From contig CM061100.1 in the NCBI GenBank assembly GCA_030770545.1, positions 10,754,501 to 10,818,500 of the forward strand: 64,000 nt of DNA, written 5' to 3'. The translations under genes and the position numbers were made by a program. Below the pieces are notes generated by a model. The model did not search any database, had not been told where the DNA came from, and saw nothing but the letters and a program-made list of their open reading frames with translations. Origin of the DNA: Macropodus opercularis (lineage: Eukaryota > Chordata > Actinopteri > Anabantiformes > Osphronemidae). The first letter of the stretch is position 1. Every line of letters starts with the position of its first letter. This document shows, piece after piece, positions 27,283 to 46,110 of this stretch.

Positions 27283-28694
27283 CAAGGCTCTTAGTATCTT
27301 TCTCTTCTTCGAGTCATTCTTTTTTCCAGGTGTCTGCTACAGTATGTGATTTAGTCCCAGTCTTCTCAGGTATCTGTGACCCAGCTGTCCTGTGTGTGTG
27401 CGGTGTTGTGAAGTTCATTTATTTTCACCACGAGTGGTGAAGAGATCAGAGGCGGGCGTGTGAGTGGTTTCACTTTCCTCAGCAAATCTTGACGGAGCGA
27501 CGTAAATGTGTGACAGCGTTTACCGGCCGATACTTCTGTATGTCATACATACCCATAGCACCAGTCTTGTTATGGCGTCTTTCTGCTCCACAGTGACAAT
27601 GCTCGTATGAACCCCCCCACCACCACCACCCCGTGATTAATTGACAGAGACTGTGCCAACAACCTTTCCGCTGTAATTTGCAGAGGAATTATAAACAGGA
27701 AATACGCTCCCAATGCATAATGTTGAAAATGGATAGACAGGGTGGCAAGGGCTAAAACAAGTTGGCAAGAATACCCAGTGACGAAAGACGGCATTCACTG
27801 ACCTCAATAAATGATGAATGTAGTCGATTTAACCCAGACTGTTGTGTTTGATTTGAGGCTCTCACAAACGACATTTATTTACATCCAGATCACTTTGTTG
27901 CACATGTAACCGTTGTAGTAACAAATCTTCTCGCTGCCCACTGCACCACTGGGCGGATGTAAACGTATTCACCCCTCCAATGACCCGATCTGTAAATTAG
28001 CTGATTGTTTAATCTCCTTTTGCAGCGCAGCTACATCAGTTGTTTATCCAAAGCTGTGACCAGGATGATTTTAAAGCAGGTCTGCATTTGGCCCCAGAGC
28101 TAGTCGGGTAATTAACACGCTTTTCACAATGTTAACAAGGTCATTGTTGTCAACGCTGCGCTTGATCGCTACAAACGGTTAATTATTTCAGGTCTAAAGG
28201 TGGTAAAACTAGTTTACTTGCACTCCTGTATGAGCTGGGATCAGGTGAGAGGGGGGCGTTTTCTTGCAGGTTTTCAAAAGGTCGGTGCATCACAACACCT
28301 TTTTGTTGCTGAAGCCTGCAATCTTCTGCAGAAATCTCTTAAGTGCATGGAGCGTAAAAAACACCAGGAGACAGAACAGTTGTCCCTAATTCACACAGTG
28401 AAGACACCTGAAGTAAGAGTGTACATTGAATATAGCAGCTGGCCAAAGAACAAAAAAAAAAAACGTGACTGATTCTTCCTCCACCATGTCACTAATGAAC
28501 TTGTAGCTGCTGCCAAATTCATCCTATAGTATCAATCACATAGTAGGTCATCCGTATGTTATGTCATCAGGAGGTTTTGATGTCATGTTTCCATCGTTGT
28601 GTACACAAAGCTGAAGTTTGTTGCATTCAGATGCTGCTTGGAAACTGACATTGCAGGGATCTCTGGTGTATCATGACACAAAAGCAGAACCGTT

Positions 28695-28707
28695 GGGGGG
28701 GGGGGGG
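28695..28707 (+). repeat. Poly-G tract (G13)
   Basis: Thirteen uninterrupted G, able to contribute to a G-quadruplex. Homopolymer length is error-prone in assemblies. Confidence 0.9.
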
Positions 28708-31700
28708 CATGGACTCATCTGTGTTTGATTGTGGTTTCGCCTTTTTTTTTTTTCCCAGTGTAAGCTAAATTTGTTTTGGAGCCACAGAAGCATCAGTCAT
28801 TTTAATTAAGCCATGTAAGACGAGTTTGAAGTGCTAAGTGAGCGCTAATGTTGTTATGGCTCTGCTGTGTCAAAACACGTAAATCTGTACAGATTTCAGT
28901 TCCTCGCTAGTTCTTTCGGGAGCCTGGAGCTAACGTGCCTCTGACAAACATTATTTTAAACTGCGAGGCTTAATGGGCTGTGAACATAACCATGTTCTGT
29001 AAAGTTAGTCTTCCTCCAAGTAATGTTTAACTTTTGTGTATTACATCACAAGTGCGTTTTGTGTGGAAAGAAGAGACGGGTAACACATGTTTAAAGGGCA
29101 TTTAAATCACCACAATGAGCCTGGAGTTGCAATAGAAAGTCGCTGAGGAAGAAGACTGATGCAGTCTTCCTCTCCCGACTCTGATGTAATAAATTACCTG
29201 GCCATTGATCCAAAGGTGTCTGGGATTCTCGGCGGACTTCCTCCTCCCATTCATCAAGGCTCGAGTCTGCAGTAGCGGAAATGTCTCAAACGTGCTCTCT
29301 TCCACTGAGCCTGTGCTGCACGGCCTGTTGCTTAGATACGACACAGACTCGTATTTACATGTAAAGTGGAGGGGAAACCTGGAGGAACGCATTATGCACC
29401 AAGATGTTTGAGCATCTGGGCACGTGTTGGAGTTTTATATGGTGTGAATGCTTCTCAGGCGTGGATTAAAGTGGTGCAGGAATCGGTTAGTAGTGGCATC
29501 CATAGCGTTGTATGTGCGTTCAGGCTGAATGCCACCGGGGCATCAAGGTGGATCATGCGATTCATTATAAACTGTCGCGCCTCTGTTTGACGGAGCAACT
29601 GAACACTGTGCCGGTCATGCAAAGGTGAATCATCTCTTCCATGCCCCCCAAAAAAACACCAAATGTAGTTTTTATCACTTCAGTGAGAGGCTTTTTGAAA
29701 TGTTCCACAGAGAAAGAAGAGGAAGTGCATATAAAGCTAGAGTATAGTGAATTAAGACCGAGAGGAAGTGAATGCTGTTTTGTTTTTCTTTTAACTCACT
29801 GTTCTCTGATCATCTGCTGAAATCTATACGTTGACGCCCCAACTGTAAAAAGTGAGATGAGAGGTTTTCCGGAATGAATGAAACGTATTGTTTTCATATT
29901 TATGAAGTGGTGTAATGATTAGAACGATAAATGCAATGCACTGCTGACTGGCATTTGAAGTGTCCTGTCCTATTTGACTTCCCATTATCCATCAGAGATC
30001 CTTTGTTCTTAGCTTGTTCATTTCCGCCTTTAGTAAAAAGAGAGCGAGAGGAAAGAGCTGTACCTTGAAGATGTGTCACTACTTTTATTTCACCATTCTG
30101 CACACAAAAGCGTTTCTTTCCCAGGGACGGCCTTTCTTTTGATTTGGCTTCACTACTTCCTCTAATCTCGCGAATGACCTGTGATGTGTCCGAGGGCTGT
30201 GCACGTAGGGGACGACGGAGATGAGGAGTGTGAGGAGATGAAAGCATTCGTTGAACCGCTGCACATGCTGCCGGTGGCCAGTGGAAAGGTGACTTTATTT
30301 AATTATGTTGTCCTGCCTCTACGGTCGTGGCGACTTTCGCCCTGCAGAGTCTGTGCTTTTGAGCGGAGTTATCTTCTTTTGTAATGGAGATTAACCTCGC
30401 TTAAAAACTGTACTTTAGCCTTTTTAACGTCCGTATTTTAATACAAGACGCGCGGGCTTCGCTAACGAAGCAGTTCTGCTTCATCTGCTGAGGGTTGTGT
30501 GAGATTTAAAACCGTGGTCAATCCAAGCCTACTTACAGGCTTTTAGGGGTAATAGGATAAGATTAACACATTTGCATACTATTGCAATACATTATTCATG
30601 TGGCGTCCTTCTCTAATTTGCAGTTGCAGGCCCCCTCTGCTCGCTGACTTTAACATCTGGGTGACCTGGAAATGGGGCAGGGGGGACCTGGGAGCTCATT
30701 AATCCCCTGTGGGTGTCACCAGGCACATTCAGCGAAGAGTTTAACAACTTGGAGAAGAACTATGTGAATAGGCCAAAATCTAAACGCTTCCATTTTTCAC
30801 GTCAGCCTATCATCATTTAGACAAGCTTTTAGGACCTTGTATTTTAGTTTGAATCTGTTTTTGCGTAACAAAGTAAACCAAAAAGAAGCTGCTTCCTGCT
30901 AATGCGTGTGAATCAAATGTTTATTTGATATTTCTGAACACAAGCGTCAATAACACTTCATTTGCTCGATGAGTGTGAGGCGTTTGGGGACCGCGCAGAG
31001 CATACAGTAGGTCAGTTGCCTTTCAGAAATGCTCTGAGTTAGTGGTTCACCGACCAAACCAGGCTATGGAGCGAGAGAGGAAGTGAGAAATTATGTGGTT
31101 AATGAATGATGAATTTAAAAATTGAACATGAGCTGTAGTTAATTTGTATCTGAGCTGGTTTTTGTAAATTATGAACACTGAGACTGTCGAGGATTTATTG
31201 TTGGACTGCTCCAGTGGCTGTGCTGCCATGTGTTGTATGCTGATTATCTTTAAGTCTGAGCTTTCTCATTAAAATGAACATTCTCAGCCTAGAAGAGCAA
31301 GTTGTTGGAATATTAGTCTCCTGTTTGTTGCTGTTTCTGGAACGTACACTGTGATTGAATGAGAAATTCCCAATGTGGTCTAATGAACGTTTCCTTCTCT
31401 GTAGAGCAAAGCTTTTTCACGAGGTGTATTTGGAAAAGATTAAGCGCTGATCACTGCCAGGCGTAAATCTCTCCTTAGCAGAAAGCAATCAACACCCTCA
31501 GCTGCAAGATCATTAACGAAGCCAGAAGGCGGTGAGATCCATCGTCACCTATACCTGGCGTTTGTGTGGCTCATTCGGCTTTTTTCTTTGCGCGAACCCC
31601 CGTCGCTGTGCTCTCACCTGCTGTGCGCCCTGTTGTTAAGGAAGGCGTGGAAAGATTTACTGCCCTAAACGTGAGTGTGTATGTGTGTGTGTGAGAGAGA

Positions 31701-33392
31701 GAGAATGAGTATCTGAAAGCCTCACAGTTCCCAGACAGACGGTTCATTGACTCCATTTCTGACTGGCTGTCTGAGCATCTGATAATCTCTGACTCACTTT
31801 CAGTCTGCTGGTTAGAAAACTCTCCTCTCCACATGTAGAGGGGAGAAAAGAGAGAAGTGGGCTTTATCGGGGCGTGAGTGTTTATTCACATACTTTTCTC
31901 TACCTACAATTATGCCTTACTGAAACTGTCTGACACACTGACTTGACTGAGATCATCGGTGCCCTACTGCTGCTGACTATATGACACTAATATCTCGTGT
32001 TTTTTATGAGGATTTAAGACATGTTACATTAAAGTCCAACAGCTTATTCCCCTTCTGTGGGTAAAAAAAAAAAAAAGCTTTGGGCTGCCAGTTGATAATG
32101 TGTCTACAGCTCCTCTCCTCCTAGACCGTGTGTTGTGTTATTTCCTTTAACTCCTCATCAGCTCCAAAGAGCTTCAGTTTTAGGACAGACCACCTTTCCC
32201 TGTTTCTCTTCCTTCTGCGATCACCACTCCCCCCCCCTGCATCCCATTGTCTTTAATTTGCTGTTGTTCAGGTTTTAGGAGGAGGCTCTAATTTGTATCT
32301 CCTCAGATATGAGCATGTAGGATGGGTGCAGATAAGGGCCGCCCTCCCAGAGGAATAATGCATTATTCTCTGTGTGATGTTGCGTGGTGATATGGTAGAA
32401 GGGCTTGTCAGGGATGTGACGGGTCTTTGTTACCTGACTCTTTCCTTCTCGGTCTCTCTGCACTCGATCCTCTTCCCCGCCCTCCTGACAATAAGTCTGC
32501 CTCTTTTAAAGAATGGTGTGCTCTTGACTGAGAAGTCAGAATCAGAGCTGGCGCTCCAGTGGAGCACAAGAGCCATCTTGTAAAAAAAATAAAATAAAAA
32601 AAAGTTTTGCCATAATCCAGCTGCGACCACCTACAGGCACCATCCTTCTTTTTTTTTTTCACCTTCACTTCCCCCACATTTCTCTTCCTTTCATCTTCTA
32701 TTTTTAGTCCCACCTTCTCTTCTCCTCTCTCAGACATCTTAACATTTAGTTCTCACATTCATGTTGATGGTTGAGTCTGGTGAATGCTGCACCAACGGAT
32801 TCAATAGTTAATCACAGTATAAAGAGAGCCATGCGCATAGAAGCAGCCTGTATGTTGCTGTGTTTTTTTTTTTTTTTGTTTCTTTGTGGGAACGTGGCTG
32901 CATGTCTACCTGCTTCGTCACAGGTGAAAAATACAGATGTTTAGAGACTCTTAGTCAACAGGTGCAGGAAAAACGTTTTAATCATGATCGCAAGCTTCTG
33001 GGATTTTGCAGCAATGATCCAGCCTGTGGACACATTCATTTCAGTGAGAGCAAATTCTCCCTTTTTTTTGTTTATTATAGCTGATGCGCTTCTGTGACAT
33101 TAATGTACTGCACACACTCTCACAGCACTGTAGAAAAAAAATAAATTACGGATTGTGCTGAGAACAGCCTCACAATTGGTTAAGGCTACCTCACCTTTTT
33201 TTTTCTTTACTCATCCAGATTATAGCAGTTGTCCTTACCCATAGTCCTGCTCTCCTCATGTCAAAAATGCATTAGGATGTCAGACACATCTTCTCCCTTG
33301 TGATTCATATCAGCACAGCCTCTCTCTCTCTCTTGTCTCAAATCCACTCCAGCAAATGTTACCTTTTCATATCTGGGCTGGAAAATGAGCTC

Positions 33393-33399
<7 letters not shown>

Positions 33400-33424
<25 letters not shown>
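33400..33424 (+). repeat. Poly-T tract (T25)
   Basis: Twenty-five uninterrupted T, the longest homopolymer noticed in the window, preceded by a TC-rich patch. It lies about 1.5 kb upstream of vav2 exon 2, too far to act as the polypyrimidine tract of that acceptor. Confidence 0.93.
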
Positions 33425-34895
33425 GCCTTTCTCCCTTCCCATCGCAAGTGAGGATCTGCAGACACGATAGCATTCGCCGCTGAACTACAAATGTCACATT
33501 GCCTAGCCAGCCAATCACGTTTCCTTTCGCTGGCCAGTTTGAATCTCTTATGGGGTTCACGCCCATGCCACTGGCACACAGAGCAGAGGCGCGTGCATGA
33601 ATGAGAAGCGAGCAAGCAGGGCTCTCAGGTGCAGCCAGGAGAGGCCGACTGAAATATCACCAAATACCAGGAAACCGTATCAGAAGAAACTCTGCTTTTT
33701 ATCTGGGGGGAAATGGCTGGAGTTTATCCAGTGTGAAAGCTAATTAGCACAGGGGGTCTGATGTGGATGCTGTCTCACTTGATCAATCGCAGCAACAGGA
33801 AACACTGTGGCTCTTCAGGCTGGAGAGAGCTTTAAATGAGATCACCGTGCACTTTCCAATGCCTGGGGGAGGATTTGGCTTTGCAACATATCACTGTACC
33901 TGAATTTTCACTGGTGCTCTCTCTGCTGCCTTGAAGGCATGAAGACACCAACCCGGTGTGATGTGACTTGCATTACGTTCTGTTTGCCCCCCCCAATAGA
34001 CCTTACAATTACGGACCGTGTTGCCTAAGCTCTCAGCAGATTAGGCAATCAAGCATTTTATTCAGCATAGACGCTTTCACTCAAATCTCTTCTCTTTGAG
34101 CACATAATGTTTCCTTGGCTATCGGTCCATATCGCTCGCCCTCAGAAATGAAAGTGCGGCGTATCTGAGCAGCATCTGGATTTGCATGCTCGGGAGATGG
34201 GAGGCTGTTAGGCTTATCGTTAATAATTCAAGACCCCATGTGCAGTTATTGGTCTGTGCTCCAGCTACGAGCGTTTATCTGTGTGATGGCATATTTCAGG
34301 CCCCAATATATGAACCACATGTTCAAATATGCTTGATTTACATGAGCAAATGCAGATACTGATCTGCAATAAGCCAATATCAGCCGACCTTTTTATCGGC
34401 CTCCGCACCAAACCTACTTTAAAACCTACAGATTAGGCATATTCATGTATCACAAGGGATTCAAATAAGTCTCCTAAGACCATAAATCGAGTATTTAAAT
34501 TATTTAGAAGAAATTCTGACCTGTGACCTTTTCAGTATCAGGTCAGCAACAGGTAGGGATTATCATGGTGCTGGTGGGCACTGTGGTGTCAGAAGAAAGG
34601 CTCATCTGTGTCTCTCCTTATTTCCATCAGAGAGGTCGACAATCGACTTGAACGCCTTCTGCTGCTGAATAATCACACACCAGGAAGGGATGAATTAAAG
34701 TCCTTGCCAATCATCAACAAGGGAATTAAATATTTACCAAAATGTTGGTGTATAGATAAGAAATATTAAACAGAGCTCTGAAACATGTGTCTGAGAACAA
34801 ACCTTCTGGTTGTTTAATCACGCTGTTACCACAGTGCTGTGGATTCAAGCTGTTCAGGCATTACTGAAAATTTTGGAGGGTTTGGATGCACATAT
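33425..34895. other. Intron 1 immediately upstream of exon 2, no gene
   Basis: Non-coding sequence leading to the exon 2 acceptor. Apart from the candidate regulatory block at 33980-34260 I see nothing that marks an exon or repeat. Confidence 0.6.
33980..34260. promoter_or_regulatory. Candidate conserved non-coding element about 0.7 kb upstream of exon 2
   Basis: The block is free of simple repeats and combines a POU octamer ATTTGCAT at 34180-34187 with homeodomain-like TAATAAT and a GCCTAAGCTCTCAGCAGATTAGG segment showing partial two-fold symmetry. It resembles vertebrate conserved non-coding elements in texture. Conservation cannot be seen from one sequence, so this is a weak inference. 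Confidence 0.2.
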
Positions 34896-34930
34896 TTATA
34901 ACATCTTCTCTTCTGCTCTCTCCTATGCAG
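34896..34930 (+). other. vav2: Splice acceptor of vav2 intron 1 (branch region, pyrimidine tract, CAG)
   Basis: A pyrimidine-rich run (about 34904-34925, broken by a single G) ends in TATGCAG at 34930, directly before the coding exon. A TTATAAC segment at about 34896-34902 lies about 30 nt upstream and could supply the branch-point adenosine. The exon start is fixed by this AG and by the family protein boundary at the phenylalanine of FLCLKN. The branch point is inferred. Confidence 0.9.
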
Positions 34931-35047
34931 TTCCTGTGTTTAAAGAACATCCGGACATTTCTCAAGGTGTGCCACGACAAGTTTGGCCTGCGCAACAGTG
35001 AGCTGTTCGACCCTTTTGACCTCTTCGATGTCAGGGACTTTGGCAAG
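34931..35047 (+). CDS. vav2: vav2 exon 2: second half of the CH domain (partial CDS)
   Basis: This is a 39-codon internal exon with no stop, in phase 0 at both ends. It begins [20 protein letters not shown] and ends [10 protein letters not shown]. The [11 protein letters not shown] start and the FDLFDVxDFGK end are hallmarks of the VAV family CH domain. [19 protein letters not shown] is the VAV2 version, because VAV1 and VAV3 carry different residues after RTFL and have EAFDLFD in place of DPFDLFD. It corresponds to about residues 69-107 of mammalian VAV2 and appears identical to the human residues as I recall them. VAV2 is a cytoplasmic Rho/Rac guanine-nucleotide exchange factor activated by tyrosine kinases downstream of receptors. 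Its CH domain helps hold the DH catalytic domain in the autoinhibited state. The frame closes at an in-frame TAA at 35054, just past the donor, as expected for a spliced exon. The exons before and after it lie outside the window. Confidence 0.96.
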
Positions 35048-35053
35048 GTGAGT
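35045..35053 (+). other. vav2: Splice donor of vav2 intron 2 (AAG|GTGAGT)
   Basis: The exon ends with the lysine codon AAG, and GTGAGT follows at 35048-35053. This is a near-consensus U1-binding donor. The exon boundary after DFGK matches the known vertebrate VAV exon structure, in which the next exon starts with VI. An in-frame TAA at 35054-35056 would end translation if the intron were retained. Confidence 0.93.
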
Positions 35054-37592
35054 TAAACATTACACGCAGAGACTTGAAGTGACCCGGTGATCGGCCTAAA
35101 GGCGACGCCCGAACTCCAGCGAGTGCTTGGAGACGTGAAACCGCTCGTGTCTCGGATGATGTCATTCAGGAGTTATGTGTATGTGAAATGCTACGTTGTA
35201 AGTGTTGCTCATAGGTGAACTTCTATTTCGCAACAAGGTGCTAACCAGCTTTTGATGGTTTTGCTTTTTGCTTGGAATCTCTTGGTGCCCACTTTACCTG
35301 ATGTGGGAGAATACCTGCATGTTTGTGCACCTACGCAAGCACATTCTTGCTCCGTCATGTGCTTGGGTTTAAAGAAAGTTCAAAGTCAACTCTGTCAATA
35401 GCATTAACTTCATTTTGTGTAACCCTTCATGGTCAATTATCCCATTTTATGTTACCCGGTGACAATTAATTGCTTACAATTAATCTTGTCCTTGTCTTGT
35501 CCTGCTGTGAATCTACAGTGTGGATGATTGTGTTGGTTTAGTAGTGAAAGAGACTGACTCATTCACATCATCATAATGGTGAGTTTAATAGGTTATTCAA
35601 GTAAGGATTTGTGTTCATTAGTAATTCTGGACTCTATAAATGTTGGGAAAGTGTCATAAGAAGGCTAATTTCCAAATCTTCCATCGAGGAGGCTGCTGGT
35701 TAGACTTGATTGCCCCCTGTTGTCTCTCTGGGAGCTGAGGCAAGGAGCAGCACGGCACTGTAGTAATAATCCTGCTTTTGTTGCTCTTTGGAAAGAAACC
35801 ACTTGAGGTGGTTCAGCAGGCTGCTCGCCTTGGGTCCCAAAGCTTCACTTGTAGATGGAGTGGGTGCATCTTCTTCTAGTTGGACAGCCCTGACACCATT
35901 TCAGTAGCCCGCTTGAGAGATTATGTATCCCACCGAGCCTGAGAGTGACTCAGACTGTTCCAGAACGAGCTGGCAGCTGGGGAACAGCACATCTGGGCAC
36001 TTTGCTTCACCTGCGTACCTTTGGGATTTGGCTGGTAATCCAAGATCAGTACACCATGCTGACCTCAGCTACTGAAACCGCTTCCCTCTCTTAATGTTCA
36101 ATTCCTTTGATGGGGCTGGAGTTGGCCTCAGCCTAGGCTAGTAAGCTGTTAAAACAATCCGCATGGCTAGTATGATGTCATTCTGTTAATGATGACTTCT
36201 GCTGCCACTGTATGAGCACTGGTGAGGTGATGGCATTAATACAAAGTCTCTCAACCGATTGAACAAGTAGAATTTGTGTTACGGCAATGGGGGGGGGTGA
36301 ACAAACTGTATTCATCTCTCTATCAATTACACTGAGGATGTGTTTGTGGATGGTCCTCTGCTTATTTATCCAATCCAATTTAGCATATCCACTCTCACCG
36401 CAATGGGCTGAGAAGAGGGGATGGAAAAAGATGGAGAGAGGGGGAAAAGTGAGAGAGAAGGGGGAAAAAAGGAAACAAGGGCTCATTTGGCAGTTTGTAG
36501 ATAAACCGCAAGACGATGTCTGAGAGTCAATGAGCTTGCAGTGAACGGTATTAAAATCCAACAGCAGTCAGAATCAATCACATAGGCCCTCCATATGTCA
36601 ATTTGGAAATTGCTTTTGTATGGTCTCGGCGGTGGCGGGCTTGTCTCACTATTGATTTTCCATTAAGGCCAAACATCACATTATAATATATTGAATCGAG
36701 TAGATCCTTACTGAAGTGGCGTTCATTTAAATAGCGAGAATGCCTCTTAAACAAAGGTACAAAGAATCTGGGTTTTTTTTTCCATTCCTGCACTGCTTCA
36801 GTCCTTTTTTTTTTTGTGGCAGGTTCTTTGTTACCTCAATACAAAGAGAATTCTATATGAGCCCTATTATAGTATATCATCACTCCTTTGTTCCACATAA
36901 AACGTCTGTGCTGGAAAACAGAAATCGTTCTGGATTCACCCTTTCATTACAGGACTTACTAAACCCTCAGTACTGATCAGCTTGAGGTTCTACGCACTTG
37001 CGTCCTGAATTTTAGAACAGAGTTCATCTCAGTTTGAGATGCGAAAAGACTTGTCGACGCACTCGTCTCCTTCACAGTCGCGCTGGATACAAGTTGCTGA
37101 ATCCATTTCTTCAACAGCTCATCAGCTCTTTCTCTCATCATTTTCAAAATATAAAATTTTCTGGAGTCAGATGAGTGGTTGTCATGGCCGGTGGTCAAGG
37201 AACTAAAAGAAGAAGAAACTGTACTGTATGTGTTGTAAATCTCTTTTTTTTTTCTTCTTCTTTTTTTCTTCGAATTGTTGACTGACTGGGCGATTTATAG
37301 ACCTCACTTTAGGTCCTTGAACATGATGATGGGTATTTTTAGAAGGACTTTATGGTATTTTGACTACTGCTGGGGATTGTGCCAAAGTGTTAAGACTGTA
37401 GCTTGCTCAGATGTTTTACATAAAGAAGAATGATGGGGGGTTGGTGGAATAAAAGGTGAAATTCTCGGTTTGTCCCTGGTGGCACTCATTTTTCAAAACC
37501 AGCAGAACCAGAAGATATCGAATCTCCTCTGGAAAAGGAGGTGGAATTAAAACGGGAGGCTTTATAAAAACCTGGTCTCTTCCTTTTTCACT
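35054..37592. other. Intron 2 immediately downstream of exon 2, no gene
   Basis: Non-coding. A short motif TTGCCCCCTGTTGTC at 35710-35724 resembles the core of a CTCF site on the minus strand. T-runs lie near 36773-36782, 36806-36816 and 37243-37267. No exon was recognised. Confidence 0.6.

Positions 37593-43356
<5,764 letters not shown>

Positions 43357-43402
<46 letters not shown>
43357..43402 (+). repeat. (GT)23 microsatellite
   Basis: 46 bp of perfect GT dinucleotides within intron 2. Confidence 0.97.
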
Positions 43403-43405
<3 letters not shown>

Positions 43406-46110
43406 GCCCCCATGCCGTGCTCCATCTGCTTGAGCTGCAATTACCCATAGACAGAATGCTCATGTAGCTACCTTGCTCATCATCCCAGTGCCAGAGCCCA
43501 ACCCTGGACAAGGCACATACAGCAACTACGTAGCACAGACTGCATTATGGAGATTAAGGTGAAAGATTGACAAAGAGGTAGAGGGAGGGGATGGAGGGAG
43601 ACAGGCTGATGAGAGCAGCGAGGCTTCAGGGAAGGGAAATTGGTTTGCTTCTGGTTGCTCCCCCGAGGTTCGAGAAAGAGACTGAGGGATTAGAGGAGGT
43701 AAGAAGAGGGAGCGATGGAGGAAGACCGAACAGGTCAGGGAGGGACAGAAACGGGCTAATCTCGCACGGACAAGTCCAGCTCACAAGGGTTTCGAGCTTT
43801 TCGGGAAATATTAAGAAAACGTCCAGGCCTGATGTGATTTAAGCCATTAACCAAAATGCCAAACATTCTCTGCTCTTCTTTTGTTGTTGTTTTTGCCGTT
43901 GAACTTTTGCGTTGCCGATTTCAGCGTGTTCGATGAGACAAATCATCCGTGTCAGATAAAGAGCGACAGGAACGAGTGAGCGAACGGTAACCCACAGAGA
44001 GACGCAGAGGTGACACAGAAGGAGGTCAAATCAAAGTGAAAGACTGCTGAAAGGTAGAACGGAGGTACAACCAGGAAGAGAGTGGAAGAAATGCAGAAGA
44101 TTAAAATAAGAGCACAAGGGTGGAAAAAAAAACGGGAATGTAATGTAAATAAAATAAAAGCTGGAGACTCAGATTGGCATCTCTGTACCATTTGTGATGA
44201 AGGAGAGTGGGTTTTAGTGCAGTCAGTGGCTGGGAGGACGGCTAGTTAATGGCCAGACTGGGTCCCTGTCAGCCTAAATGGCAACAATCAATAATCCCCT
44301 CAGTTTTTCTCTGAGAGGGCTGGTATGTGAGCTAAAACTGGCTCACAGGGATGGTTCAGTTGTGTGTCTGCAGTCAGACCTGTACTGGGAAAGTCATTCT
44401 TGTTCAAGTTGTTGTTCTTTCTTCCTTGTTTTTTCCTACAGGCTCCATTCTTGTCAAATTCAGCTCTGTGGGGTAAATAACATGCCAAACTGTGCAGCGC
44501 ATTAAAGGGCAAAAGGGGGAGAAAAAAAAATAAAATAAAATAGCCAAACGGCCAAACCTGCAGCCCTGTGCCAGTATGGACAGCAGCGTGTTTCAAGAGG
44601 GCCGACAGAGTCTCGCACACAGCGGAGACTTTGTTTGTCTGCTGGCCAGCGTACAGCCTGTCCTCAGCCCAGTAAAGAACAGGCTGGCGGGTTGTGGACA
44701 CATCCTCTGTGGACGGCATTCATTGCAGCGGTAGAGTTGCAGATTATAACCGAGCACAGTTCACTTTGAAGAACGTTTTAAAACTGGAGTAGTGGGAGAA
44801 AATCAGGCAAAATACTAGATTATGTTAAGTTAAATATGCTAATCCGTGATCCTTAGCGTGTGTCTTAGTCTTATAAATACACGCCCAATGTGGGAAAAGA
44901 GACGGAGCACCATCCAAACCCTAAAAGTAGAAGTGGAAACAAAGGAGTCTTTGCTCCACTGAATTTCACAGCAGCAGTGGGCACATTATAAAGCAACTAA
45001 AGGAACTGTGGCGCTTCCCCTAAAGCAGAGTCCCTGCCACCCTTTTTTCTCGAAAGAGAACAAGCCTCTGTGCTGCACTGTTCTGTTGGCAGTTTAATAT
45101 ATCACCATGTCCTTTTGGCTTTTCCAATATCACTTGGTTCTGTTGTTTTCAAATGAACGTCTGAGCTCATTCTGTGCTGCACTGAGGGATGTTTAACAGC
45201 ATCTGAAATGTCTGGATCATTTTTAAAATTTTATTTTATTTTAAGGGCATTGTGGGTTAAGTCTGGCTCCCAGAAATGGAAAATCGTTCTAGTGTGAAAA
45301 GTTTTATGGACCGAAGTGTGTAGTTTCCTCTTTCTCCCTACTGTGAAAGCTCTCACATTGATCTCGCTCCCAGGGTGCCAGCACCCGAACTGCACAAGCT
45401 GTAGCCGTAGCCAAGACGGGGGGGGGGGTGCGATGCCACTGTTCTTAAGCACAGGGCATCAAAGACACGCGCACATGAAAAGCATAAAGGCTCTCACTCT
45501 CCTGGTTTATGCTTTATCATACACAGATAAGCTTAGTGCTTTTATATTGTATATTCACACACAGACATGCGTGACCTCACATTCTCTTTGTGACTTGACA
45601 GAACTTCATTTGACTCAAGTATCTTGGCTCACGAGAACATGATGTTTAGCCTGAGGCGCGTGTGTGTCTGTGTGTGTGTGTGAGTCCTCTAAAGGAGTCC
45701 TAGGGTGAGTCAGCCAGTGCTGTATAGTGAGCTTATGGACACGGCAACAGGGAGTTGAATAATCAGCCATGTGGCAGTAATGTCTGTATAAGGAAAGACG
45801 ACGTGACTCATTTGTCTACGAGTCGAGTGAAACAACTTGCAAAAGCTTCACATTCTAGAGTAAAAAATAATCTGACATCAAATATTGGAGTTCCTGTTGT
45901 AAATAAAGTGTTTATGGCCCGACACAAGTTTCCATAATTTCATAATGATTAATAAACACACGACTTATTTTTGAAGGAAACAAGGATTTTACCATTATTA
46001 TATCGGTACAGTATGTCAACATTAACATTGATGCTGGGTTTGTGTTTGTCAGTGTTGTTATACTGTAACAAAGAAAGTGTAGATAAAATGTTTACCACGC
46101 ACTTGTGTTT

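Larger units (their letters stand above)
17491..33399. other. Intronic stretch without genes
   Basis: Non-coding. Contents are T-runs (near 18240, 19203, 21829, 22835, 23577, 24778, 26351, 32863), an A-run near 25482, a G13 run at 28695-28707, (TG)n/(TATG)n at 26541-26578, (GT)18 at 27245-27280, a GT/GA patch at about 31675-31702, one perfect CRE palindrome at 25265-25272, and a CpG-dense block at 20490-20725. No exon or RNA gene was recognised. Confidence 0.6.

Noticed and set aside
34810..35001. 63-codon plus-strand open frame overlapping the vav2 exon in another frame, and a 61-codon antisense frame at 34861-35046
   Set aside because: Both are shadow frames. The phase-0 frame starting at 34931 gives the VAV2 CH domain and ends exactly at a donor site.
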